From positions 1 through 43,280 of the forward strand of contig JARBAU010000003.1 of assembly GCA_029237525.1 (NCBI GenBank): a stretch of 43,280 nt of DNA. The letters run 5' to 3'. The notes beneath the pieces were generated by a model. That model had not been told where the DNA came from, searched no databases, and saw nothing but the letters and a program-made list of their open reading frames with translations. Below are positions 33,357 through 43,128 of the stretch, in pieces. The translations under genes were made by a program, and so were the position numbers. How positions within the stretch are numbered: the first letter of the stretch is position 1; each line of letters starts with the position of its first letter. Source of the stretch: Nitrososphaerales archaeon. Its GTDB lineage: Archaea > Thermoproteota > Nitrososphaeria > Nitrososphaerales > Nitrososphaeraceae.

Positions 33357-34781
33357 ATGCTTCAGTATTTGACCCAACAAAGAAGTGATTTGACAATTGA
33401 TAAGTTAAGATCCTTGATTGATGCAAAAAAAAGAAAAATAGGGGCAGGCTATCTGACTGAACAAGGTGCACTATTTCTTGTAGCGGCAGACTTGGGCATA
33501 TCTTTTGATCAGAAAAAATCGCCTGTGCAGATTGCTGATCTGTATATCGGAGCAAAAGATGTGACTCTATATGGAAGGATACTCACTATTTATTCTCCTC
33601 GGGAATTTGCAAAAAGAGAAAGTGTCGAAACGATCACGAATCGTACGTTGGTGATCTATGACGGTCAATCAACGATAAAGCTAAGATTATGGAATGACAT
33701 GGTTCGATTACCAGATCAGATGGGACTTCAACCGGGAGATTTAGTAAAAATAAGCAAGGGTTATGTGAAGTCAGGTCTTGACGGAAAACCATTTGTTAAT
33801 GTAGGTATGGATTGTCAACTAGAAAAAACTGACGAGGCACCCTTTGAAATTCCGCTTCTAGACAAGATGACGAGGACCATAGATAGCATAGATTCGCCAA
33901 TTGAAAACGTTGTGTTAGAAGGCTACGTCGAATCTAATCCCCGAATGATTGATTACCGCGATTCGCGAGGTGGTATGAGTAAATCGCTCCAACTAGATCT
34001 ATATAATGAAGACAGAACGAAATCATTTCGTACTATAATTTGGAATGTTTCTGAAACTAGACTACCAAGAGTCTTCAGAATTGGATCGAAGATACGGTTA
34101 ATTGGAGTCAGAATCAAACCTGGAAATCCCCAGTATGGTAGTGGGGAATTTGAAATCCACGGAGATGAAGGAACCATAGCTTCAACCTTAAATGAAGAGG
34201 CAGATATTGAAGCAATGAGTTTAAGAATAATATCAATAGGGTCCGGTACAGAAGAAGACAGATTAATTACTTTAGGTCTTTTGGCAGATCGTAAAGTGGT
34301 TTCGATCATAGTTGACAAAGCACTGGTGCCTAACAATTTGATTTCAGGTTCACTTATCGAATGTGTCCCAAGCAGAATACTTGGCACTAGTTTAACTCTA
34401 ACCATGAACGACTCTTACGTTAGGTTGCTTGAGGATAGCACTTCCTTCCCAAGTGCAGTTGACTGTCAAACCAAGATCAACGAGATTGTGCCTTCAAATG
34501 TGCCATACATCATAGAGGCAATAGTATTACAGAATCCGAATACTACACAAGTTACAACCAGAAATAATGAGACCATAGAAATGACAGACACCTTGATTGG
34601 AGATGACTCCGGAGAAATACGACTTATAGGTTGGCGAGACCTAGGATCAGGCATAAAATCCCTGTCATTAGGTGACCGGGTTAGAATAATAGGAGTAATT
34701 GCTACTAGTGGCTTGCAAGGTTCTCCTGAAGTTACATTGAAACCATTTTCGTCAGTAACAAGAATTAATTCAAAAATTTAA
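33357..34781 (+). CDS. rpa: RPA-like single-stranded DNA-binding protein (multiple OB folds)
   Basis: Replication protein A homologue that coats single-stranded DNA in replication and repair. After a helical start of about 60 residues (SLIDAKKRKIGAGYLTEQGA) come at least three OB-fold domains. They open at VTLYGRILTIYSPREF (about 68), VVLEGYVESNPRMIDY (about 183) and a C-terminal one containing ETIEMTDTLIGDDSGEIRLI and GWRDLG (about 405-440). No C-terminal zinc finger is visible. 474 aa, ATG 33357. It converges on lhr, leaving only 18 bases between the stops. Confidence 0.88.
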   Translation: MLQYLTQQRSDLTIDKLRSLIDAKKRKIGAGYLTEQGALFLVAADLGISFDQKKSPVQIADLYIGAKDVTLYGRILTIYSPREFAKRESVETITNRTLVIYDGQSTIKLRLWNDMVRLPDQMGLQPGDLVKISKGYVKSGLDGKPFVNVGMDCQLEKTDEAPFEIPLLDKMTRTIDSIDSPIENVVLEGYVESNPRMIDYRDSRGGMSKSLQLDLYNEDRTKSFRTIIWNVSETRLPRVFRIGSKIRLIGVRIKPGNPQYGSGEFEIHGDEGTIASTLNEEADIEAMSLRIISIGSGTEEDRLITLGLLADRKVVSIIVDKALVPNNLISGSLIECVPSRILGTSLTLTMNDSYVRLLEDSTSFPSAVDCQTKINEIVPSNVPYIIEAIVLQNPNTTQVTTRNNETIEMTDTLIGDDSGEIRLIGWRDLGSGIKSLSLGDRVRIIGVIATSGLQGSPEVTLKPFSSVTRINSKI

Positions 34782-34799
34782 AGGATAGTGACTCTAATA

Positions 34800-37625
34800 T
34801 CAATCTGCCCAGAACCCTCTCGTCATTACGTATGATCTCTCGGCTTGATAAATATTCTTATACAGCTCAATTTCACTGACATAGTCTCGCAAAATTCGAG
34901 CCGCAGTGTCTGGGCCAACTCCATGACCTGCTAGGACTTTAAATGCACTAGTCCCAAACGTATTGATAAGAGATGCTGTCTTCCAAACTTTATCGAATTG
35001 CTTTTTCTCTTCAGGTGTCAATTTCAAACCCTGTAACCTAGTTGTAATTATTTTGGAAAGAGTATCATTAGCCCAGAAGGTTGCTCCAATTAGTCTAGAT
35101 CTACAGCGTGGGCAGGATATACTCTCTGGTATTTCACGTGTTTCCATAATTCTTTCCCATTTCCCGCAGCGCATACAGATTAGTCTCTGACGCGTCTTTT
35201 CTAACCTCTCCTTCATAAGTTCAATGATACCACTCTCCGTGGACAATGGATGCGATGAAAATCTAGTTGCATGATCCGTGATTGGTTTTGCCAGATCGGA
35301 AAAATCATCAACCTCCTGCCAACAAATTTCAATATTGCCAGATCGCACTTTCGTAATTATATCTTTGCTTCCCTGAAAATCGAACTTGTCATGACTGATT
35401 TCCCTTATAGCCTCTTTGGCTAGCACAGTATCAAAGTATCTGTCATAAAGCATTCTTGCTATCTTCTTATCATAAATTGCCTCGCGACTAATCATTCCGA
35501 ACCTTTTGGCTACTGACCATATCTTCCAATTTGTATTGGGAGTCCCAGCTAAAGATGCAACAATCACGTTTTCAATTTCATATTTATCTGTTAAAACATT
35601 TCGAATATTTTGCTCGCTGATTCGTGCAATAGATTTAAGAAAGATTCTGTAGGCATCAGATTTTGCTTCGACAGAATACCCCAGCTTTGAGGATAAGAAA
35701 GTCGAAAGCAAGGCAGCTAATGTATTATTTATTTTAGTTCCGAAAACTGAATGTAACACAACTGCATTCAATTGTGATGATCTTTCGATTACAATGCTAT
35801 CTGCAGTAGGTATGATTTTCAATTCCTTGTGGGCTTTGTATATAGTTTCTCCATTCAGGATCTTATTGCTTACTGACTCCCTTCTGATCTTTCCTACATA
35901 TCGTGCAGTGAGGGGATCAATCGGAATCACTTCTCCCACCCAGTAAGGAACGTTCAGCGTACCTACTTGCAGTGGTTCGACATTTATGATCATACGTTTT
36001 TCCTCAATAGAAATTATTTTCCATTGCGACCCTTTTAGCACAAAGACATTACCTTGCTCTCCATAGTCTCCCACAAACTGTTGATCCAAAGTACCAATTC
36101 TACGCTTGTTTATGCAGTCAAAAACTTCAAACTTTAGAACGGTAGGGATTGTTGAGATATTCTCAAAATAATATTTGTAAGCCTTTCTCATTCTGGTATA
36201 AGTTTGGTCAATAGTGTTGTATCTAATAATCTTGTTAGTTTGAAGAAGTTCCATGCAGCCATAGAAATCATCAATATTGATATCCACAAATGGATATGCT
36301 TTTTTGATGATACTAAAGGCAGATTCGACTTTCACATTGTCCTTAGTTTGTAAGCATAGTCCTACAATATGATGTGCAAGAACGTCTAAAGCTCCAAAGT
36401 GGACAGGCTGCACTTCAACACTTCCATTTTTCATAACACGAATAATTGCCAACGCTTCAGCCTCATCATCGGGTATGTTTGTTACGATTAATCCCTTGGC
36501 AGAGAGATCCTGTCTGTGTCTGCTTCTTCCAATTCTCTGCAATAGTTTAGTTACCTGCCGTGGAGATCCATAATGTATTACCAGGCTCACTGACCCTAAA
36601 TCTAGTCCAAGTTCCAGAGATGAGGTACATACAACTATGCCTGCAGATCCCTGCCTCAATCTCACCTCTGTTTCTTCTCTGTTTTCTCTTGATAAAGAGC
36701 CATGATGCACATCAACAGGCATTGACCCATTGTTTTTCAGTACCGTCCCTATGTACTCAGCTTCGTCTCTAGTATTGGTAAATAGCAGGACCGATCCGCT
36801 ATCGGCAGGATTAGCCTGCGTTCGTACATAATTTATAACAAATGATGCAACATTATTTATTGATCCTTTTAAGAATTTGACATCTACATCATAGGATCTT
36901 ATAGACTTATCGACTAAGATTGCGCTTTTTCTATCGGATCCAGCAATGAATTTCGCACCTTCACGTACATTTCCTATGCTTGCTGACATACCGACTCTTG
37001 TAATAGGATAATTAGATGCGAATTGTAACCTTTCCAAACTAATCGAAAGATGTGAGCCTCGTTCTGTTGAAAGCAGTTCGTGGACTTCATCAATAATTAC
37101 CCATTTAAGACCAGTCAAGTGATTTATCAATCTTTCATTCACAAGGATAATTGCTAGCGATTCGGGAGTGGTAATGAGCAAGTCAGGCGGGGACATCATT
37201 ATTCTCTTTTTTTCTTTAGCGGATGTATCGCCATGTCTTATTTGTGCAGTCAGGTTTTCAGATTCTGCATATTTTATAATTCTTCTAAATACATCATTAT
37301 TCAATGCCCTGAGCGGGGTGATATATATTGCTTTTATTCCTTTGTTTTCAGTTTTTGTCTGATTGGTCTGATTGTCCCTGGTAAGCATTGAAAGTATTGG
37401 TATGATAGCAGCTTCAGTCTTACCTGAGCCAGTAGGGGCAACGATTAATGTATTTATTCTTCTAGCAATAATTGGTACGGATTTTTTCTGGATAACTGTT
37501 AAAGATTTAAAGCCTTCTCTATGAAATTTCTCATAAATGTAAGTCTCTTCTTCATAGTTTTTATTGGTTGGAAGAAATTCCTTTATCTTCGTGATACTGT
37601 TTTGTGCTAGCGGAAGATTTTTCAT
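34800..37625 (-). CDS. lhr: Lhr-type superfamily 2 DNA helicase
   Basis: Large helicase-related protein for repair or replication fork remodelling. Q-motif region FKSLTVIQKKSVPII (39-53), Walker A APTGSGKTEAA (63-73), TPLRALNND, DEVH in VIIDEVHELL, the SASIGN motif III, and the RecA2 part with LLFTNTRDEAE, GSAGIVVCTSSLELGLD and QRIGRSRHR. The long C-terminal Lhr region follows, including a zinc site CMRCGKWERIMETREIPES to CPRC. 941 aa is typical for archaeal Lhr. The 5' end overlaps a possible small gene (37561-37713). Confidence 0.94.
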   Translation of the reverse strand: MKNLPLAQNSITKIKEFLPTNKNYEEETYIYEKFHREGFKSLTVIQKKSVPIIARRINTLIVAPTGSGKTEAAIIPILSMLTRDNQTNQTKTENKGIKAIYITPLRALNNDVFRRIIKYAESENLTAQIRHGDTSAKEKKRIMMSPPDLLITTPESLAIILVNERLINHLTGLKWVIIDEVHELLSTERGSHLSISLERLQFASNYPITRVGMSASIGNVREGAKFIAGSDRKSAILVDKSIRSYDVDVKFLKGSINNVASFVINYVRTQANPADSGSVLLFTNTRDEAEYIGTVLKNNGSMPVDVHHGSLSRENREETEVRLRQGSAGIVVCTSSLELGLDLGSVSLVIHYGSPRQVTKLLQRIGRSRHRQDLSAKGLIVTNIPDDEAEALAIIRVMKNGSVEVQPVHFGALDVLAHHIVGLCLQTKDNVKVESAFSIIKKAYPFVDINIDDFYGCMELLQTNKIIRYNTIDQTYTRMRKAYKYYFENISTIPTVLKFEVFDCINKRRIGTLDQQFVGDYGEQGNVFVLKGSQWKIISIEEKRMIINVEPLQVGTLNVPYWVGEVIPIDPLTARYVGKIRRESVSNKILNGETIYKAHKELKIIPTADSIVIERSSQLNAVVLHSVFGTKINNTLAALLSTFLSSKLGYSVEAKSDAYRIFLKSIARISEQNIRNVLTDKYEIENVIVASLAGTPNTNWKIWSVAKRFGMISREAIYDKKIARMLYDRYFDTVLAKEAIREISHDKFDFQGSKDIITKVRSGNIEICWQEVDDFSDLAKPITDHATRFSSHPLSTESGIIELMKERLEKTRQRLICMRCGKWERIMETREIPESISCPRCRSRLIGATFWANDTLSKIITTRLQGLKLTPEEKKQFDKVWKTASLINTFGTSAFKVLAGHGVGPDTAARILRDYVSEIELYKNIYQAERSYVMTRGFWAD

Positions 37626-37713
37626 ATACCAATACCCCGAGCAAACCTACAATGAAGAGCCCCAATGCTCCCCAAACATATACGTCAAAGTTCGCGATAG
37701 CTTCAAAGACCAT
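37561..37713 (-). CDS. Possible small membrane protein overlapping the lhr start (50 aa)
   Basis: A 50-codon ORF starts at ATG 37713 and reads MVFEAIANFDVYVWGALGLF then IVGLLGVLVYEKSSA and a polar tail, so it is one membrane helix with a cytosolic C-terminus. Its last 65 bases overlap the first codons of lhr in another frame. The clean hydrophobic span with aromatic flanks is more ordered than chance reading would give. The lhr start cannot be moved downstream without losing its Q-motif region, so if real the overlap is genuine. Confidence 0.4.
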   Translation of the reverse strand: MVFEAIANFDVYVWGALGLFIVGLLGVLVYEKSSASTKQYHEDKGISSNQ

Positions 37714-37899
37714 CTTAATCAGTCAATGCTCATCATGAATATATTCGTTGGTAAACGATTCAAATTAATACCCTCATGAATTAGATGAACGAGGTCAGTT
37801 ATCAAACGGCTGATACATGAAGATTGCACTACTAGATGTTGTTCGGAATCAATATGATTATATGTCTTTTCTTTCTTGGAACAATTGTTGAAATAATTA

Positions 37900-38928
37900 A
37901 TGCCGACAGATGATACCAAAGTACAGAAAAAGAAAGCAGTGGCATTGTTATCCGGTGGGCTGGATAGCAACTTGGCGGTAAGAATTATGCGCGAACAAGG
38001 CGTTGAAGTTGAAGCGGTGTCTATCAAAACGCCGTTTTGTGACTTCGACTGTGGTAGGGGCTGTGGGCATAATCTAAAGGAAGTCGCATCTGATTTGGGA
38101 ATCAAGCTGAAGACAATATACCTGGGAGAGGAATATTTGAAGATGGTTATGAAGCCGAAATACGGATATGGTTCTGGTATGAATCCTTGCATAGATTGCA
38201 GAGCTATGATGTACAAGAGTGCAAAGACACATATGGATGAAATTGGAGCCGACTTTTTGATTACCGGGGAAGTGCTTTCTCAACGTCCAATGAGTCAGAA
38301 TAAACGAGCATTGCAACTGATAGAGCAGAGTGCTGCGATGGAGGGAAAAGTCGTTCGGCCATTGTCTGCTCGAAATCTTCCTAGTTCTGATCCAGAAAAA
38401 TCAGGATTGATAAAACGTGAAGAACTTTATTCAATATCTGGCAGGTCCAGGAAAGAACAGCTAAAGCTTGCGAAGCGCTATGGAATATTTGATCCGCCAA
38501 ACGCTGCTGGAGGCTGCTCGTTAACTGATAAAAGCTTTTCCAATAGACTCAAAGACCTTATCACCAACGGAGATCTTAATCCAACGTTGAACGATGTGGA
38601 ACTTTTGAAGGTTGGCAGACACTTTAGACTGTCTAGTACTGTGAAATTAATTGTAGGTAGAAATGAAGAAGAAAATGAGATTGTAACAGGCCTTGCAATA
38701 GCTAACGATCTTTTATTGGAATCTATTCAATATAAAGGACCTGTTGGTATGATAAGGGGCAACAATCTAGGGCCCGTATTGGATACAGCTGCAGCCGTGG
38801 TCAATAGGTATTCTGATGCACCGAGGGGTTGTGCTTCACCAGTGAGCGTATATATGGGTACTCGAGACCTACAAAGTATAAATTCAATTCCATGTGATGA
38901 TTCATTACTTGATAAGCTGAGAATTTGA
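37900..38928 (+). CDS. PP-loop tRNA thiolation-type protein (MnmA/ThiI-related)
   Basis: ATP-pyrophosphatase of the kind that adenylates tRNA or another acceptor before sulfur transfer. The PP-loop is ALLSGGLDSNLA (residues 15-26). A Cys-rich stretch PFCDFDCGRGCGHN follows, then GMNPCIDCRAMMYKSAK and GGCSLTD. These six cysteines could hold an Fe-S cluster or form the catalytic pair, as in Fe-S-dependent thiouridine synthases. The C-terminal part (about 230-342) is not recognised. 342 aa, ATG 37900. The target base is unknown. Confidence 0.8.
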   Translation: MPTDDTKVQKKKAVALLSGGLDSNLAVRIMREQGVEVEAVSIKTPFCDFDCGRGCGHNLKEVASDLGIKLKTIYLGEEYLKMVMKPKYGYGSGMNPCIDCRAMMYKSAKTHMDEIGADFLITGEVLSQRPMSQNKRALQLIEQSAAMEGKVVRPLSARNLPSSDPEKSGLIKREELYSISGRSRKEQLKLAKRYGIFDPPNAAGGCSLTDKSFSNRLKDLITNGDLNPTLNDVELLKVGRHFRLSSTVKLIVGRNEEENEIVTGLAIANDLLLESIQYKGPVGMIRGNNLGPVLDTAAAVVNRYSDAPRGCASPVSVYMGTRDLQSINSIPCDDSLLDKLRI

Positions 38929-39446
38929 TCAAATATATTTTTGATGCTTAACAAAGCAATCTTTTGGTTAGATGCAGAGTCTAAATAGACGGATCAGATA
39001 TGATCGGTATTGTTACGCATATTCAAGAAATTTGAATGTAGAAAGTATTATAAGATAGGAAGTTGGATCAAAGGACTAGAAAAGTTAACTGTCTTATTAT
39101 CTAAAAATAAGTTTTCATACTTAGTAACTACAATTTCAAGTAATCTAGTAAAATAATACAAAAAGAATCATGGGACTTGATCAGTGTTAGCGCTGAAGAA
39201 TAAGATTTTAGGTGCTAATTTAGCAAATAAAGTAGAAATAGATCTAATAATTATTCGGGATGCTGTACTACAGCTGGACTGAATATTCTCGATGACAACC
39301 ATCATGACAAAAGTCCTTTTTGAACCGTCACTTATGCAAGATTAGAAAATACTGTAATCCATATTCGTTTCGAATACGACCAGATGTTACACTTGGGATG
39401 ATACCAATCATGAGCAACACCTGAATAGCATTTTTTTAATTATGAT
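38929..39446. other. 518-base gap between the PP-loop and CPSF-like genes
   Basis: Both flanking genes end here (convergent). AT-rich with no supported ORF. Small dyads are present, for example TATTCG TTT CGAATA at about 39362-39376, but nothing resembles a tRNA or a known RNA. It may hold transcription ends only. Confidence 0.4.
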
Positions 39447-41327
39447 TCAGATAAGTCGAACAGACTCTTCAACCAAAGGATACTGAGTTTGGATTTTATA
39501 GATCTTATTGACAGAATTTGCCAGGTTCTGGACTCTTGTTTTTTCTCCATGGTTTATGAGTACTCGCCTTAGCTTTTGTTTCATTCTGCTTATGTATGCC
39601 AAAGACTGATTATAATCATTATGAGAAGATAGGCCGTTTATCGTCTCTATCTGCAGGTCCAAGTCATATACATCCTCCTCGATTATCCTACGCGTTAGCG
39701 CGTCTTGTATATTTTTTCCAAGTGTTCCAGGCATTTGATATGATGTAAAAATTACTTTATTTATGGTCGAAGTACAAATTTGCTTCAGGTAGTACACAGA
39801 GGGACCACCGGTCAACATGGATGAAGGAGAAAGAATAATTGAAGGCTCGTCATCTAAACTTGAAGAATCAATTACTTCAAGATTTCCCGGTCTTAGGGGA
39901 TTTTCATTAGTGCTGGAAAATACTGTTTGTAAGTCTTTTGACAAGTACTGTATGTTACTCTCATATACGGACGTAGTTTCTGCAATAACTTTCTCAATCA
40001 AAATTTTCGAGTGTTTAAGTCTTCCTATTGCCATATTTTGATTTATAGTAAATATCAGTTCTTGGGGAAGGCCGACCGGAGGAACTGGTAACAAAACCTT
40101 TCCCTTTTGGGTTATTGTATCGTTTAAACTCCCGATCAGATTAGCATCCGCTTCATCCCTATGAGGAAAGACATCTTGCCTTCCACCGTAGGTCCCTTCA
40201 ATTAAAAGTGTCTCTACTCTTGGGAAATTCCAGATAGCATTATCGAGGGTGTAAGTTTTACCAAACTTCAAGTCTCCAGTGTAAACTAGGTTGTGGTCAC
40301 CATTACCGATGTGAATATGAACTAAAGAAGAACCTATGATATGACCAGAGTTGCCAAGAGTAATTTTAATGTCAGGAGATATATCCGTAACACTACCATA
40401 TGGTAATGGAATTGTATGAAGTATCATGTTCTCTATATCGTTTAATGAATAAAGTGCAAGAGGTCCAGATGCATTAATGTAACGCTTGTGCAATATATAC
40501 ATAAGATGCGAAGTGGGATCCGAACAGTAAACGGGACCAGAATAGCCATACTTAAATAATGCAGGTAAAAAACCTGTATGGTCTAGGTGAGCATGACTCA
40601 CAACAACTGCATCTATGTCATACATTTTCAAGCCCAAGATATCAAATCTGGGAATTGAACTAGTTTTATCTCGAGAATAAGGATTGATGCCACAATCAAA
40701 TAAGACTTTGCTTTCGTCAGTAACCAACAAAAAGCATGACCTTCCTACCTCGCCAAATCCCCCTAAGGCAACTATGCTTGCCTCAACTGCTCTGCTCAAT
40801 TTTGACCTAAAAATTTTTTCGCCAACTATTTTATAAAATTGGGCACGTTCTTCTGTACCCCTTTTCAAAATACCATTAATTTCCTTAGTCGTTGTAAATA
40901 TTTCAGGACTTCTTACAATTATTGGCTTCCAACCTGTTTTTTTTAGAATTTCGCCACCGATTTCATTATTATAAGAAGACAATATGCTACTAGGAAGCCA
41001 TACCTTGACTTCTCCTAGTGCGTCATCAAAAAGAATCTCTTCAATACCATTCGGGATGGGTATCATTTGTCGGAGGATTTTAGTAGATTCTTTTTCAGGC
41101 AATCTAATGGATTCATCTGTGCGAATGATTATCCTCTTTTTTAGTATACTTACCATTTTGGAAATTATTTGCGCATCATTCATGATGAACTCAACGTTTT
41201 TTGCATATAGAGCAATTCTGGGACCTTCATAAACAATCTTAGTAAGTCCAGAATCAGCTGGTATGTTATTCAAAATACTTGCCATGATATTCTGTTTTGA
41301 AGATTCACTGCCTGCAGAGCTTTGCAT
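39447..41327 (-). CDS. Divergent aCPSF1-like beta-CASP ribonuclease
   Basis: Archaeal CPSF-type metallo-beta-lactamase nuclease, a family that trims 3' ends and terminates transcription. N-terminal KH-like region (about 20-145), metallo-beta-lactamase core with SHAHLDH (H245, H247, D249, H250), H329 and D352 (YTGDLKFG), and beta-CASP motifs A (E377), B (H569 in SSHND) and C (H593 in INHGEK). 626 aa, normal. It is odd in two ways. The second KH repeat lacks the GXXG loop (SSILSSYNNEIGGE where relatives have IGKNG), and the beta-CASP AVGRSQE segment reads PVGLPQE. This suggests a diverged paralogue with intact catalysis but altered RNA binding. Confidence 0.85.
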   Translation of the reverse strand: MQSSAGSESSKQNIMASILNNIPADSGLTKIVYEGPRIALYAKNVEFIMNDAQIISKMVSILKKRIIIRTDESIRLPEKESTKILRQMIPIPNGIEEILFDDALGEVKVWLPSSILSSYNNEIGGEILKKTGWKPIIVRSPEIFTTTKEINGILKRGTEERAQFYKIVGEKIFRSKLSRAVEASIVALGGFGEVGRSCFLLVTDESKVLFDCGINPYSRDKTSSIPRFDILGLKMYDIDAVVVSHAHLDHTGFLPALFKYGYSGPVYCSDPTSHLMYILHKRYINASGPLALYSLNDIENMILHTIPLPYGSVTDISPDIKITLGNSGHIIGSSLVHIHIGNGDHNLVYTGDLKFGKTYTLDNAIWNFPRVETLLIEGTYGGRQDVFPHRDEADANLIGSLNDTITQKGKVLLPVPPVGLPQELIFTINQNMAIGRLKHSKILIEKVIAETTSVYESNIQYLSKDLQTVFSSTNENPLRPGNLEVIDSSSLDDEPSIILSPSSMLTGGPSVYYLKQICTSTINKVIFTSYQMPGTLGKNIQDALTRRIIEEDVYDLDLQIETINGLSSHNDYNQSLAYISRMKQKLRRVLINHGEKTRVQNLANSVNKIYKIQTQYPLVEESVRLI

Positions 41328-41979
41328 ATCTTATTATTTCACTATTAACTCTTATTCTAATCCATAAACCTACGCTTAATTATAGTTTAGGTCCTTGAAT
41401 GGCCATTCAAAGGTGTTTCGTAATGTAAGACGTGATATCCTCCATAATGCTGTATGCGGTAGCATTACGTTGAAATAGTGCACGGATTATTGTACGATAC
41501 TGATAGTATTTGGACATTACTAGTGCCTGTTTTACTATAGGATACTTAAGTCTACTAGCGCACATTATGAGGATTAGATTCAACTTAGAATCACTTTCTG
41601 GTCTGTACAACTCGATATATGATAATGACAGTCAATATTCAGGTGGTATGAATATCAAGGAAATATTGTTTGAAAAACCTTGCCAGTGAAGGTGACCTTA
41701 TGCGAAACGAAACTTGGACAGTTTATGGAACCAGTCGTATTCTTTAACCTTATAACTGAAACTAACACAATGCCAACGATATCAAGTTTAGTATTTGCTA
41801 AGATCAGACGTAATTTGGCTCGGTCGTTTAAATATATTACATGACAATCTATGAGTATATTTGACGACTGGAAACAATATTAAGACTCTTCCATATAGGT
41901 TTATGAAAATTGTTTGATTCTTGCACTTTCTTCAGTCTCCTAAATAGCTGCAATAACAGCAGCGGGAAGTGGTTATTTT
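41328..41979. other. 652-base region between the CPSF-like gene and egsA
   Basis: Mostly non-coding. It contains a 16-bp palindrome at 41395-41410, a weak minus-strand ORF at 41407-41610 (67 codons from TTG, MCASRLKYPIV inside), a hairpin TAATGCT/AGCATTA at 41445-41467 within it, and the promoter region of egsA. From 41650 to 41979 nothing recognisable is seen. Confidence 0.4.
41395..41410. promoter_or_regulatory. 16-bp perfect palindrome upstream of the CPSF-like gene
   Basis: TTGAATGGCCATTCAA is a perfect dyad with no spacer, 68 bases upstream of the start of the minus-strand CPSF-like gene. It could be a binding site for a dimeric regulator. Confidence 0.35.
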
Positions 41980-43047
41980 ATGGGTTCTGATTCACCACAT
42001 TTGATGGAATTTCCAAGAAAAATACTGATTGGCCCGAATGTGATTCAAAATTTGGGACCTTTTCTGACTGCATTGAACAACAATTTCGTGAACCTTGCAA
42101 TCGTGACAGGAAAGAATGTAAAACCTAGAGTTCATCCCTTGTGTCAATCATGTCTAACTGATTATTCATTCCGTGATTCATGGTATGTGGTCAACGCTGC
42201 GACAATGGATTCTGTGAGATCACTCGAAGAATCTATGACTTCTTATTTACCAGATGCTATACTTGGTTTTGGCGGCGGTCGATCGGTAGATGTAGCAAAG
42301 ATGGTCGCATTTGACCTAAGAAGACCTTTCATAAGCGTACCTACTTCTGCTTCACATGATGGCATTTCGAGTCCATTTGTATCAATAAGAGGCATAGATA
42401 AGCCTTTTTCGGTTCAAGCTAATACTCCTTTAGCTGTATTAGCTGACACAAAGTTACTTTCTGAAGCGCCGAAGCGCCTTCTGTCTAGTGGATGTGGTGA
42501 CCTTGTAGCTAAAGTTACCGCAGTAAAGGATTGGCAACTCGCGAAAGAAGAAACCAACGAGTATTATGGAGCATATGCAGCCAACCTTGCCTACATGAGT
42601 GCTAAGATAATAATAGACATGTTTTCAGGTGAGAAATATGAAGACACGCAACGTGAAATCCGTACAGTCATTGAAGCATTGATAAGTGCAGGAGTTGCCT
42701 CTTGTATTGCTGGAAGTAGTAGGCCATGCTCTGGTGCAGAACACTTGTTTAGTCATGCTGTTGAGTATGTTGCAGGTCATGGCTTTGGACTCCATGGTGA
42801 AAGGGTCGGACTTGGAACTATAATGATGGCAAAACTTCATGGGCTCGATTGGGAAAAAGTAGTGAATACGCTACGAAATGTTGGTGCTCCCACAACTGCC
42901 AAGGAACTGGGACTAAACGATCAACAGATAGTCTCATCATTAGTCATGGCAAGATCACTCAGACCAGATAGGTATACCATTCTTGATGAAGTAAAACTTG
43001 ACCACTCATCAGCCCTCAATCTGGCACGATCAGTCTCGGTTATTTGA
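41980..43047 (+). CDS. egsA: sn-Glycerol-1-phosphate dehydrogenase
   Basis: Makes the archaeal lipid backbone sn-glycerol-1-phosphate from dihydroxyacetone phosphate with NAD(P)H. The Rossmann part has ILGFGGGRSVDVAKMVA; PTSASHDGISSPFVSI carries the substrate and metal-contacting residues, and the zinc-binding His residues lie in the helical half (SGAEHLFSHAVEY and GFGLHGERVGLG). 355 aa, ATG 41980, normal length. A hallmark gene of archaea. Confidence 0.96.
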   Translation: MGSDSPHLMEFPRKILIGPNVIQNLGPFLTALNNNFVNLAIVTGKNVKPRVHPLCQSCLTDYSFRDSWYVVNAATMDSVRSLEESMTSYLPDAILGFGGGRSVDVAKMVAFDLRRPFISVPTSASHDGISSPFVSIRGIDKPFSVQANTPLAVLADTKLLSEAPKRLLSSGCGDLVAKVTAVKDWQLAKEETNEYYGAYAANLAYMSAKIIIDMFSGEKYEDTQREIRTVIEALISAGVASCIAGSSRPCSGAEHLFSHAVEYVAGHGFGLHGERVGLGTIMMAKLHGLDWEKVVNTLRNVGAPTTAKELGLNDQQIVSSLVMARSLRPDRYTILDEVKLDHSSALNLARSVSVI

Positions 43048-43128
43048 ATTCTTGAATTGGATAGAATTCAAATATGATATAAATTAATAACAAAAGTCAA
43101 CAAAATTACAAATTAAGGGCTAAATACC

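Noticed and set aside
41407-41610. 67-codon minus-strand ORF starting at TTG
   Set aside because: Weak start, no family, and it overlaps a hairpin and palindrome; kept only as a note in the gap entry.
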